In this document: positions 24,747 through 32,110 of the stretch, in pieces
Position numbering within the stretch: the stretch's first letter is position 1
Layout: each line of letters begins with the position of its first letter
Source of the DNA: Peptococcaceae bacterium UBA7185
GTDB taxonomy: Bacteria > Bacillota > Peptococcia > Peptococcales > Peptococcaceae
Assembly: GCA_002491065.1 (NCBI GenBank)
Contig: DKVF01000065.1
Span: forward strand, 1-41,732
DNA: 41,732 nucleotides
Direction of reading: 5' to 3'
Notes under the pieces: generated by a model
Seen by the model: only the letters and a program-made list of their open reading frames with translations
What the model was told of the DNA's origin: nothing
Database searches by the model: none
Made by a program: the position numbers and the translations under genes

Positions 24747-25280
24747 ATGCCTGATTTTGATTATGATGTTCATAAAGAAGAACTAAAATTGCAAAAACAG
24801 CAGTGGACAGAAGAATTATCAGCAGAACAAATAGAAGAAAAACCGCATTGGCCTAAACAGGTGTTAATATGTTCTCGTGCAATATTCGTCGCTTTTGTGT
24901 TGTTAGCATTTCTTCCCAAGGACTACCGCTTATATAATGAAATATCCTTAATGAGCTTGATTTGCGCATGCTGTATTATAGGATTTATCTGGAAAAAGAA
25001 ATCCTATCTAACTCTGTTGCAAGCATCACAGACAAAACAACAACATGATAAAATTTTGCCCAGTGCTTTGCAAATACAACCTCATATATATTCCTATAGC
25101 ATAAGCACAGCGTTTTTTTCATTGAGCATTTTATTGAGCATTTTGCTGATTAATAATTTCAAGCCATATTCTGCGTTGTTGATGCGAATTGGCTCTGGTA
25201 TTTGTGATAGTCTAGCAATTTTGGGGATAATACTGGCGATATATTTATATAAATATTTTTGTCAAATTGAAAAAAAGTAG
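24747..25280 (+). CDS. Hypothetical membrane protein, four predicted helices
   Basis: The 177-aa protein has a charged N-terminus (residues 1-38) and four hydrophobic segments at about 40-55, 66-81, 116-135 and 150-170, with a Lys-rich end. I do not recognise the family. ATG 24747 is preferred because AAGAAGG lies 8 nt upstream; ATG 24741 is only 2-3 nt from it. It stands alone between the frr terminator and a gene-poor stretch. Confidence 0.65.
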   Translation: MPDFDYDVHKEELKLQKQQWTEELSAEQIEEKPHWPKQVLICSRAIFVAFVLLAFLPKDYRLYNEISLMSLICACCIIGFIWKKKSYLTLLQASQTKQQHDKILPSALQIQPHIYSYSISTAFFSLSILLSILLINNFKPYSALLMRIGSGICDSLAILGIILAIYLYKYFCQIEKK

Positions 25281-25557
25281 TTTGGCGTTAAATGAAAGGG
25301 AAGAAGCATATTTGTTTCTTTTCTATTTACATAGCTTCGTATAATCATTGTTATGTAAACCAGTGTATTTAGACTACGCGTGTTTATGTATCAGTGATTT
25401 TTTGTTTTATGTATGTAGTTTGTGAGGATTATTGCGGATTTTTTATGAGGAACATTTTCACGGCTCCCAGTAATTTATGGTATATGAATATCCTGTTATA
25501 TTGTTATTTTGGAAAATCACAGGTTTGTTTTTTGCGTAAACACAGAACTGCTCTTGC
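25281..25557. other. AT-rich gene-poor region
   Basis: I see no convincing gene. It contains a 27-codon frame starting ATGAAAGGGAAG near 25311 without a clear Shine-Dalgarno site, and a spaced inverted repeat listed separately. Confidence 0.4.
25326..25359. repeat. Spaced inverted repeat TTTACATA / TATGTAAA
   Basis: Perfect 8-bp arms at 25326-25333 and 25352-25359 flank an 18-bp spacer containing GTATAAT. This could be an operator around a promoter or a small hairpin. Confidence 0.45.
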
Positions 25558-25612
25558 CAAAACACAGCAAAAGACCAGCCCTAATATCAGGCTGGTCTTT
25601 TGCTGTGTTTTG
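25558..25612. terminator. Strong intrinsic terminator with 23-bp stem
   Basis: CAAAACACAGCAAAAGACCA plus GCC pairs perfectly with the mirror arm ending CTGTGTTTTG around a 9-nt loop. It lies 16 nt past the stop of the minus-strand Cys/Pro-rich gene and terminates it. Confidence 0.85.
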
Positions 25613-25627
25613 CCCATGCTTTTCCCG

Positions 25628-26278
25628 TCAGCAATCGCTGGTGGAACTTGCACTTGTATTGGTGTTAGCAATAAAATTGTTGTAGTATTCGATGACATAG
25701 CTAAACAACTGCTGGTTGGTCATGTACATTTCTTTGGTCATATTCTCAATGCGATTTAGTTGATCACACAGTTGCTGCAATTTGTAGGCGCAGTCATCGT
25801 AATAGGTGGTGGTGCCGCAGCCGCAGTCCGGCATTGGCGGCGGGCAAAATGGCTGGGGTTTGGGTCTGGGCGGTATAAAGTTGTCATTGCAGCAGGTGTT
25901 GCTGGTGCAGTCAAAATTGGGGCAGCTGCTGCTTGGTGGAGCAGCGTCCGCTCCGCTGCATGGGTCGTAAAAATGGTTATGCCCACCATGCCAACTGTTT
26001 CCGCCACAGCCACAATTGTCCCAGGAGCTGGCATAGACGCCGCGCATCTGCTCCAGAAGCTGCTCCGCATAATTCAAATAGCTGGCGGGAATCCCCTGCT
26101 GCTGGGGTGCTTGTGCCGTTTGAGGCTGCTGTTGTGGGCGATTGGGCATGACTTCCCGGAACTGCACTGCATCTTTATTGCCTAAATTTTGCAGGATACT
26201 GCCATCTAATCGGGCGCGGTGTCCCGCTTGCATTTGCTCCAGGATATCTTCTTTGGTAATCTTACTTTCATCACTCAT
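25628..26278 (-). CDS. Cys/Pro-rich hypothetical protein, 216 aa
   Basis: I do not recognise this family. Residues 1-85 are helical with a Gln/Pro linker (PNRPQQQPQTAQAPQQQ), residues 88-165 carry most of its 13 cysteines in NCGCGG, TCC and DCGCG motifs together with His-rich WHGGHNHF and a Pro-rich run, and residues 165-200 form a helix (AYKLQQLCDQLNRIENMTKEM). There is no signal peptide or membrane segment. I start at ATG 26278 because AAAGGAGA lies 7 nt upstream; the earlier ATGs overlap that site. A hairpin separates it from pdp. Metal binding or coat-like function is only a guess. Confidence 0.75.
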   Translation of the reverse strand: MSDESKITKEDILEQMQAGHRARLDGSILQNLGNKDAVQFREVMPNRPQQQPQTAQAPQQQGIPASYLNYAEQLLEQMRGVYASSWDNCGCGGNSWHGGHNHFYDPCSGADAAPPSSSCPNFDCTSNTCCNDNFIPPRPKPQPFCPPPMPDCGCGTTTYYDDCAYKLQQLCDQLNRIENMTKEMYMTNQQLFSYVIEYYNNFIANTNTSASSTSDC

Positions 26279-26301
26279 ATCCATTCTCCTTTTCTTATGC
26301 A

Positions 26302-26336
26302 AAATAAAAAACAGGAAATGATACCTCTCCTGTTTT
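26302..26336 (-). terminator. Terminator after pdp
   Basis: On the minus strand AAAACAGGA pairs with TCCTGTTTT around GAGGTATCATT and is followed by TTATTTT. It sits between pdp and the Cys/Pro-rich gene, whose start is only 24 nt beyond, so that gene may depend on readthrough. Confidence 0.7.
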
Positions 26337-26370
26337 AATGTATGCAGCAGTATTGGGATTGTTGAACAAT

Positions 26371-27663
26371 TTAAATGATTTTCCAGACCAAAGGCGTTTT
26401 CTCTTTTGCTTCTGTTCCAATAATGTATGCATGTTGCAATTTCTGCGCCACTTCTTCTGCTCTATGCTTGTAAGCGTCATTATAGTGAAGTGTTGCTAGC
26501 GCTTCTCCCGCCTGCACAGTGTCTCCTGTTTTTTTGTGCAGCATGATGCCTGCAGTGAGGTCTATGGCGGCGCCCTTGCATTCCCGCCCTGCGCCTAACA
26601 GCATGCTGCAGTTGCCGATTTCTTTTGCCTGAATGGCCTGCACCATTCCTGATTGCTCTGCATAGACGATATAATGGTGTTGGGCCTGTGGCAGACCATG
26701 GGTGAGACTGCCCTTTTGTGCTTGCACCATCTGTAAAAACTTATCATACCCTCTGCCCTCCTGCAGACATTGTTTGGCCAAAGCATAGCCTTCCTCAGGA
26801 GTCATGGCTCCTTCGCCTAAATAGATCATTTGGCCGCTTAAAATCAGACATAGCTCGCTGAAGTCAGCGGGACCGTGACCTTGCAGCGTATCCATTGCCT
26901 CCTGCACTTCAAGGCTATTGCCGACCGCGTAGCCCAAAGGTTCCTCCATAGAGGACAGTACTGCTACAGTTTGACGGCCTAGTTCTTTACCGATCTGCAC
27001 CATAGTACGAGCCAATACTTCTGCCTGTTGTCGTTCTTCCATAAAAGCGCCGGAGCCGAATTTCACATCCAGAACAATCCGCTGTGCTCCGCTGGCCAGT
27101 TTTTTGCTCATAATACTGCTGGCAATGAGTGGGATGCTCTCCACCGTAGCGGTAAGATCCCGCAGGGCGTAAATTTTTTTATCTGCCGGCACCAGATTGG
27201 TCGTTTGTCCTGCAATGGCCAGCCCTATTTGATTCACCTGTTCGGTAAACTGTCCCGGTTCCATATTGGTTTGAAATCCGTCAATGGCTTCCAGTTTATC
27301 GATGGTGCCGCCGGTAAAGCCCAACCCTCTGCCGGATAATTTTGCCACAGGGATACCCGCTGCCGCCACCAAAGGCGCTACCACCAGCGTTGTCTTATCC
27401 CCTACCCCGCCGGTGCTGTGTTTGTCTACTACAATTCCTTCGATAGCGCTGAGGTTCAACGTATCCCCTGAATGTTCCATCAAATGGGTCAGAAGAGCCG
27501 TTTCCTCGTCATTCATGCCCTGAAAGTACACTGCCATCAGCCAGGCAGCCATCTGCTCATCTCCAATTTTCCCCTGCACATATCCGTTAATGAGAAAGGC
27601 CAGCTCCTCTCTGCTGTGATAAAAGCCATCCCGTTTGCGGGCAATGATGTCGTATGCTCTCAT
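26371..27663 (-). CDS. pdp: Pyrimidine-nucleoside phosphorylase
   Basis: This enzyme cleaves uridine, thymidine or deoxyuridine with phosphate to free base and (deoxy)ribose-1-phosphate. The signatures VDKHSTGGVGDKTTLVVAP and KLSGRGLGFTGGTIDKLE are present and the 430-aa length is normal. Its start overlaps the deoB stop as ATGA. DeoB converts the sugar-1-phosphate it makes into the 5-phosphate, so the pair forms a nucleoside salvage route. Confidence 0.95.
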   Translation of the reverse strand: MRAYDIIARKRDGFYHSREELAFLINGYVQGKIGDEQMAAWLMAVYFQGMNDEETALLTHLMEHSGDTLNLSAIEGIVVDKHSTGGVGDKTTLVVAPLVAAAGIPVAKLSGRGLGFTGGTIDKLEAIDGFQTNMEPGQFTEQVNQIGLAIAGQTTNLVPADKKIYALRDLTATVESIPLIASSIMSKKLASGAQRIVLDVKFGSGAFMEERQQAEVLARTMVQIGKELGRQTVAVLSSMEEPLGYAVGNSLEVQEAMDTLQGHGPADFSELCLILSGQMIYLGEGAMTPEEGYALAKQCLQEGRGYDKFLQMVQAQKGSLTHGLPQAQHHYIVYAEQSGMVQAIQAKEIGNCSMLLGAGRECKGAAIDLTAGIMLHKKTGDTVQAGEALATLHYNDAYKHRAEEVAQKLQHAYIIGTEAKEKTPLVWKII

Positions 27664-28853
27664 AAAAATACCTCCTCTGCAAAACTGTTTCCTGCTGCTG
27701 TGTAAACGACTGAAAAATATTGGGCCAATGTCGCAGCCAAATCTGCAAAGCTGTTTCGCTCAGCGATGCACTGGTTGGCGCGAATCCCTTTGCCATAAAT
27801 CAATAACGGCACGTATTCCCGTGTATGGTCGATACCCTGATAGCCAGGATCACAGCCGTGATCTGCAGTTATGATTACAATGGTGTCATCATCGATTTCT
27901 GTCAATAAATATCCCAGTGCTTCGTCAAAAGATGCTAAGGCGTGACCATAGCCCCAAATATCCCGGCGATGCCCATATTTCATATCAAAATCAACTAAAT
28001 TGACAAAGAGCAAACCTTCGTCCAGCTGCTGATAGAGCTTACGTGTCTGCTCCATGCCATCCTCATTATCGTTGGTGTGTACAGCCTGGGTAAAGGAAAT
28101 TCCGGAAAAGATGTCGCCGATTTTTCCTACAGAGAAAACTTGCTTTTTCTGCTGCAATAGATTCTCCAATAAATTTGGCGAGGGCACGGGTAAAGCAAAG
28201 TCATGACGATTGGCTGTGCGCTGGTATGCACCTTCCTTACCCACAAATGGTCTGGCGATTACCCGACCTACTTTATAGGGGCCGGAGCTGGTGATTTCCC
28301 GAATAGCAGCGCATAGCTGGTATAATTGGGGTACCGGAAGAATATCTTCATGGGCGGCAATTTGCAGCACGCTGTCCGCAGACGTATACAAAATTGGTTT
28401 TCCCGTCTGCATATGCGCTGCGCCCAGTCGTTGAATGATTTCTGTACCAGAAGCCACTTCATTGCCCAAAAAGGTCACGCCAGTGCGCTGTGCAATTTGC
28501 TCCAAAAGGGGTTCAGGGAAGCCGTTGGGAAAAGTAGGCGACGGTTCTTCTGTCAAAATCCCCATCAACTCCCAGTGTCCGGTGATGGTGTCCTTTCCAT
28601 TGGAGCGTTCCGCCATACGCCCCGCATAGCAGGGATTCTTAAATACTGCTTTTTTTCGCTGGACAAATTGCGGCACCAGAAAATGTAGTCCCAACCCGTT
28701 CAAATAAGGCAATTCCAGCGACGGCATCGTCTCGGCAATACGTCCCAGGGTATTGGCTCCTTGGTCGCCGTACAGCGCAGCGTCGGGCAAAGCGCCAATA
28801 CCGACGCTATCCAAAACCAGCAGAATGGCTTTCTTTTTTACAGTTTTTTTCAT
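27660..28853 (-). CDS. deoB: Phosphopentomutase
   Basis: DeoB interconverts (deoxy)ribose-1- and 5-phosphate. The 397-aa alkaline-phosphatase-fold enzyme has metal ligands in LVLDSVGIGALPDA, the GKDTITGHWE active site, and ADHGCDPGYQGIDHTREYVP. ATG 28853 follows AGAGGTTGAG; the upstream GTG at 28880 has no ribosome site. It is cotranscribed with pdp. Confidence 0.95.
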   Translation of the reverse strand: MKKTVKKKAILLVLDSVGIGALPDAALYGDQGANTLGRIAETMPSLELPYLNGLGLHFLVPQFVQRKKAVFKNPCYAGRMAERSNGKDTITGHWELMGILTEEPSPTFPNGFPEPLLEQIAQRTGVTFLGNEVASGTEIIQRLGAAHMQTGKPILYTSADSVLQIAAHEDILPVPQLYQLCAAIREITSSGPYKVGRVIARPFVGKEGAYQRTANRHDFALPVPSPNLLENLLQQKKQVFSVGKIGDIFSGISFTQAVHTNDNEDGMEQTRKLYQQLDEGLLFVNLVDFDMKYGHRRDIWGYGHALASFDEALGYLLTEIDDDTIVIITADHGCDPGYQGIDHTREYVPLLIYGKGIRANQCIAERNSFADLAATLAQYFSVVYTAAGNSFAEEVFL

Positions 28854-29003
28854 AAGCTCAACCTCTATCCTATTTACCAAACGATAAGCTGTGTCAGGAA
28901 ATAATTAATTTTCCTGCTTTCAGTTTGTTTCTTGCATGATGTCAAGTTATTTGAGAAATTTTTGCACTTGTCTTTTGTTTTGGTATAAGAAACAGCATGA
29001 AAA

Positions 29004-29906
29004 TCACTCTGTTTTTTTTGCCCGGGGATGGGCCGCATTGTAGACATCCAGCATTTGCTCGCCCAAAAGATGGGTATAAATCTGTGTGGTGGCAATATCA
29101 GCATGTCCCAACATTTCCTGAATGGCGCGCAAATCAGCACCGCCAGAGAGCAAATGGGTGGCAAAAGAGTGACGCAGTACATGGGGTGTGATGTCAGCGG
29201 TGATTGCCGCTTCTCTGCCATACTTTTTGATTAGCTTCCAAAATCCCTGCCTCGTCAAACCTTTCCCATTTTTATTCAAAAAAAGCGTGTCTGTTTGCCA
29301 ATTGTTGGCCACTTTCGTTCTGCACACTTCGATATAATGCTCTAAGGCGTCCAGGGCATAGCTGCCCAGAGGAATGATGCGTTCTTTGGAGCCTTTACCA
29401 AAGCAGCGCACATAAGCCATCTCAAAGCTGATATCGTTGAGCCGCAGGGTAATCAATTCACTGACACGCAAACCGGACGCATATAAGAGCTCCAGCATTG
29501 CCTTGTCTCTGCAACCGTTGGGTGTCGTTATATCAGGAGCCTCAAGCAACCGCTCTACTTCCTCCATCGTCAAATACTTGGGCAATACCTTTTCCTTGCG
29601 GGGCACATCTAAAAGCTCCCCTAAATTGCTTTCTGTGTATTTTTCCATGTACAGGAACCGAAAAAAGCTTTTCAAAGCAGCGACATTGCGGGCGCGGGTG
29701 GTATTGGTTATCTGTTCGGCCTGCATAAAAGCCAGATATTCCCGTACCGCACAGGTATCTACCTCACGCCAATCATTGATTTTTTCATCGCTCAGATACT
29801 GGGTAAGCTTGCGCACATCATTGCTGTATGCTTCTATGGTATTTGGGGAAGCGCCTTTTTCCACTGTAAGAAACACAATATAATCATCGACGGCCTGTTC
29901 TAACAT
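29004..29906 (-). CDS. xerD: Site-specific tyrosine recombinase XerD
   Basis: The 300-aa protein has a SAM-like N-terminal domain and the catalytic set R147, K172, H242-x2-R245, H268 and nucleophile Y277 (IYTHLLGE). XerD with XerC resolves chromosome dimers at dif. Location between a SpoIIM-family gene and deoB matches the order in Bacillus and other Bacillota, which supports XerD rather than a mobile integrase. The start follows AAAGGATG. Confidence 0.92.
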   Translation of the reverse strand: MLEQAVDDYIVFLTVEKGASPNTIEAYSNDVRKLTQYLSDEKINDWREVDTCAVREYLAFMQAEQITNTTRARNVAALKSFFRFLYMEKYTESNLGELLDVPRKEKVLPKYLTMEEVERLLEAPDITTPNGCRDKAMLELLYASGLRVSELITLRLNDISFEMAYVRCFGKGSKERIIPLGSYALDALEHYIEVCRTKVANNWQTDTLFLNKNGKGLTRQGFWKLIKKYGREAAITADITPHVLRHSFATHLLSGGADLRAIQEMLGHADIATTQIYTHLLGEQMLDVYNAAHPRAKKTE

Positions 29907-30017
29907 GGTGTCACATCCTTTGTTTTGCTGTATATAACGTAGCAGAAGTCCAATCCTTGCGTCATCTGTTCTTATTAGTTAGTGTACCCTTTTTTCTAAA
30001 AAAAGTCTAGCAGAAAG

Positions 30018-30551
30018 TCAGCTGAGATGGTGTAAAAAACTATTGCTGCTCAATCCGTCAAGATAACTGACCACTAAGGTCAAAAGAAATAGAAACAAAA
30101 AAACGAGGGTGTATTGTAAAAGCTGGTACAGAGGGTTGCTGACACGATTCTGAATCAACATAAAATTAAAACGGCAACCCAAAGCGGCGGCACCTATTAA
30201 TAGCGGTGCAAAAAAAACTCTGGTGAGCACTAAAAATGGAGAATGTCCCAATAAAAAACAACCGGCGAAGCCAAAGGTAAAACCCTTTACAAAGAGAAAC
30301 AGGCAGATTAATGGAAAGCCGATCAGGCAAATTCCTGCTAAATAGAGACGAAGCAAATCCATACAGTTGGCGTGAAAAATACTGCTTGACAGTGTTGTCC
30401 ATGACGCACCGTCGGACATTTCCTGCATCTGGATGCTGAGAAATTGCTGCAAAGCAAGTATCTGCTCGTCGGGCAAACAAACATAAGCCGCGATTCCGAA
30501 TAGCAATCCGCCGAAAAATAAAAAACCCTGTAAGAGAATTAGTTTTTTCAA
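30018..30551 (-). CDS. spoIIM: SpoIIM-family integral membrane protein
   Basis: The 177-aa protein has five or so hydrophobic segments, a SFSLICLFLFVKGFTFGFAGC-like core (ICLFLFVKGFTFGFAGCFLL) typical of SpoIIM/DUF95, and an N-terminal LLQGFLFFGGLLFGIAAY helix. SpoIIM is part of the DMP peptidoglycan-hydrolase complex needed for engulfment during sporulation, but SpoIIM-like proteins also occur in non-sporulating lineages. The start is TTG 30551 behind AAAGGGGG. It lies upstream of xerD. Confidence 0.8.
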   Translation of the reverse strand: MKKLILLQGFLFFGGLLFGIAAYVCLPDEQILALQQFLSIQMQEMSDGASWTTLSSSIFHANCMDLLRLYLAGICLIGFPLICLFLFVKGFTFGFAGCFLLGHSPFLVLTRVFFAPLLIGAAALGCRFNFMLIQNRVSNPLYQLLQYTLVFLFLFLLTLVVSYLDGLSSNSFLHHLS

Positions 30552-30612
30552 ATGAGATGCCCCCTTTCATCATTTCAATATTAATATTTCCATATCTTAT
30601 GCTTGTCCTCTG

Positions 30613-30638
30613 CCGTCTTCGCAAAACAACGAAGACGG
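30613..30638. repeat. Hairpin between the 73-aa gene and spoIIM
   Basis: CCGTCTTCG and CGAAGACGG form a 9-bp stem with an 8-nt loop. There is no T-run on either side, so it may be an mRNA-stabilising or partial processing structure rather than a terminator. Confidence 0.4.
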
Positions 30639-30657
30639 GATGAAAACCAAAAGAGGC

Positions 30658-30879
30658 TTATTTTTGTAATCCAGTCAATCCCAGCGCCTGCATTAATCCA
30701 GACAATATTTCCTGTCCTTGGGCTTCGTTCTGTACGCCGCCTGTTGTCTCCAGCTGCGCGATGGTGTTTTGAATCACAGCGCGCTTATCTTCTGGCAAAA
30801 AGGCTTCAAACTGCTGCACCAAAAGCTTTAAATCCTGCAAGCTGCCCGGTGTTGGCGGCTGTCCCATTAAATTGCTCAT
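30658..30879 (-). CDS. Hypothetical protein, 73 aa
   Basis: This small soluble protein (starts MSNLMGQPPTPGSLQDLKLL) has two amphipathic helices and ends in LSGLMQALGLTGLQK. No family recognised. ATG 30879 is strongly supported by AAAGGAGGGG. It is divergent from the Cys-rich cluster beginning at 31006, sharing a 126-nt intergenic region. Confidence 0.7.
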   Translation of the reverse strand: MSNLMGQPPTPGSLQDLKLLVQQFEAFLPEDKRAVIQNTIAQLETTGGVQNEAQGQEILSGLMQALGLTGLQK

Positions 30880-30907
30880 GCTCTGCTCCCCTCCTTTCCG
30901 AAATTTT

Positions 30908-30937
30908 TTGTCAATTTAGTTCACCCTTTTGTATTTT
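30908..30937 (+). promoter_or_regulatory. Candidate promoter of the Cys-rich mini-protein cluster
   Basis: TTGTCA (30908-30913) and TATTTT (30932-30937) are spaced 18 nt. A 6-bp hairpin TGAGTG/CACTCA (30956-30973) lies in the predicted leader. Confidence 0.35.
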
Positions 30938-31005
30938 TTACATAGGATAGTATTGTGAGTGGCAAGACACTCAACTCTTCTCAAAAATCAAAGGAGGAAA
31001 TCACA

Positions 31006-31221
31006 ATGTCTGAAAATTTAACAAGTCAGTTTGGTTTAGGTTGGGGAAATAATTGCTGTGAAGATAACTGCTGCGGGTTTGGCGGCGGCTGCAACGGAAG
31101 TTTCTTTGAAACATTAATTATGTTGATTATCATCATCTGGTTGTTAAGATGGTTATTCAGCTGCGGTATCTTCAGCGGCGGCAACTGTGGTTGTGGGTGC
31201 AACAATAACTGCGGCTGCTAA
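31006..31221 (+). CDS. Cys/Gly-rich single-pass membrane mini-protein, 71 aa
   Basis: The protein has 11 cysteines. A Cys-rich head (NNCCEDNCCGFGGGCNG, about residues 15-31) is followed by a hydrophobic segment from FFETLIML to WLFSC (about 33-53) and a Cys-rich tail (GGNCGCGCNNNCGC). The overall layout recalls small YjcZ-like sporulation proteins, but I cannot assign it. ATG 31006 follows AAAGGAGGAAA; the in-frame GTG at 30955 is unsupported. The stop and next start overlap as TAATG. Confidence 0.75.
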   Translation: MSENLTSQFGLGWGNNCCEDNCCGFGGGCNGSFFETLIMLIIIIWLLRWLFSCGIFSGGNCGCGCNNNCGC

Positions 31222-31445
31222 TGACAGAGCAACGGGCAACAGAGCCTTTGGTTCGCACTGTTGACCACCTGAAAAATACCACAACCAGTATGCGAGGTCT
31301 GGCAGACAGTGTGGATCATCTGTTGAATGCGCTGGAAGAATTTTTTCCCTTTATTGAAAAGGCTGTTTCAGGCACCGAACATTTGCGGCAGCATTTTCGA
31401 CAAGGGCCCCGCAATATGTATCGGAGACCACCCGGTCCTCGTTAA
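31221..31445 (+). CDS. Hypothetical protein of the Cys-rich cluster, 74 aa
   Basis: This cysteine-free, hydrophilic protein has one or two long helices (TVDHLKNTTTSMRGLADSV, then HLLNALEEFFPFIEKAV) and a basic Pro/Arg tail (RNMYRRPPGPR). Its ATG shares one base with the preceding TAA (TAATG), indicating translational coupling. Family unknown; an adaptor or membrane-associated role would be a guess. Confidence 0.65.
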   Translation: MTEQRATEPLVRTVDHLKNTTTSMRGLADSVDHLLNALEEFFPFIEKAVSGTEHLRQHFRQGPRNMYRRPPGPR

Positions 31446-31514
31446 AGGGCGGTGCGGAAAACAGACTGCAGGCTCGAACAATACGTATAACAGGTTTGAA
31501 AGGGATGGATTCCT

Positions 31515-31652
31515 GTGGAGGATTATCAGGCGCTGCGCGCAAAAAGCTATTACTATTTTGAAACTATGCTGATGCTGATTCTGATCCTCTGGCTCATAAA
31601 ATGGTTATTCGCTTGCCCAATCCCGGCGGCAGATGCATCACATATTTACTGA
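31515..31652 (+). CDS. Small single-pass membrane protein, 45 aa (paralogue of the first cluster gene)
   Basis: A GTG start at 31515, about 10 nt after AAAGGGATGG, opens a 45-codon frame: a charged head (VEDYQALRAKSYYY) then a hydrophobic segment from FETMLMLI to KWLFACP. This segment aligns with the 71-aa protein: FETLIMLIIIIWLLRWLFSC versus FETMLMLILILWLIKWLFAC, so the two share origin though the Cys-rich ends are missing. The stop lies inside the Shine-Dalgarno of the next gene. Upstream in-frame TGA at 31497 limits the start. Confidence 0.6.
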   Translation: MEDYQALRAKSYYYFETMLMLILILWLIKWLFACPIPAADASHIY

Positions 31653-31666
31653 GGAGGTTTTTTATT

Positions 31667-31891
31667 ATGAATGAACAGGTATCGTCTTGTGGCTGCGGAA
31701 GCTACAATGAATGTGACAACGGCTGCGGATGCGGCACAATGTTTAACAATGGTTGCGGCTGCAACTCCTGCTGCAACAACGGTTGCGGCGGATTTGGCGG
31801 CGGTGGCAGCTGGAGCTGGATTTGGTGGATCATTATTTTCGTGATCTTCTTATTCTTAATTTTCGGATTTGCCGGCGGCGGTTGCTGCTAA
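31667..31891 (+). CDS. Cys/Gly-rich mini-protein with C-terminal membrane anchor, 74 aa
   Basis: The N-terminal half is a Cys/Gly/Asn array (SSCGCG, NGCGCG, GCGCNSCCNNGCGG) with ten cysteines, followed by a Gly-rich linker, a Trp-containing hydrophobic helix (SWIWWIIIFVIFLFLIFGFA) and a terminal GGGCC. ATG 31667 follows GAGGAGG, which overlaps the preceding stop. It resembles YjcZ-like small proteins but is longer and more Cys-rich. Function unknown. Confidence 0.75.
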   Translation: MNEQVSSCGCGSYNECDNGCGCGTMFNNGCGCNSCCNNGCGGFGGGGSWSWIWWIIIFVIFLFLIFGFAGGGCC

Positions 31892-31965
31892 CAAGCCATT
31901 TGTAATACTCTATGCACACAGCAGTGAAAAAATAACTGCCATGGCAAATTGATTTTTGGCAAAGC

Positions 31966-32006
31966 AAAAGCCTCCCTCTCCTTTTCGGATTGGGAGGCTT
32001 TTGTAA
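31966..32006 (+). terminator. Intrinsic terminator of the Cys-rich cluster
   Basis: AAAAGCCTCCC (31966-31976) pairs with GGGAGGCTTTT (31992-32002) around a loop that can partly pair itself, followed by a weak T-containing stretch. Confidence 0.65.
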
Positions 32007-32033
32007 TTCCAGCGAAAATTTGTGTGGTTTTCA

Positions 32034-32062
32034 TTGTGTTTGCAGCAGGGATAGCGTATAAT
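32034..32062 (+). promoter_or_regulatory. Promoter of the Uma2 gene
   Basis: TTGTGT (32034-32039) and TATAAT (32057-32062) are spaced exactly 17 nt, predicting a start near 32069. Confidence 0.55.
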
Positions 32063-32110
32063 AACGATATACGTTGACCTGTTCGCTATTTTCTGAAGGA
32101 GCGTGATCTT

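Noticed and set aside
25331..25346. Similarity of ATAGCTTCGTATA to a loxP arm
   Set aside because: Only one arm matches; the second arm is absent, so it cannot be a Cre site and is probably chance.
25394..25759. Open frame of 121 codons on the plus strand
   Set aside because: It runs through the strong terminator and the opposite-strand Cys/Pro-rich gene and has no ribosome-binding site.
28874..29221. Minus-strand frame of 115 codons
   Set aside because: Lies in another frame over the end of xerD without a Shine-Dalgarno site.
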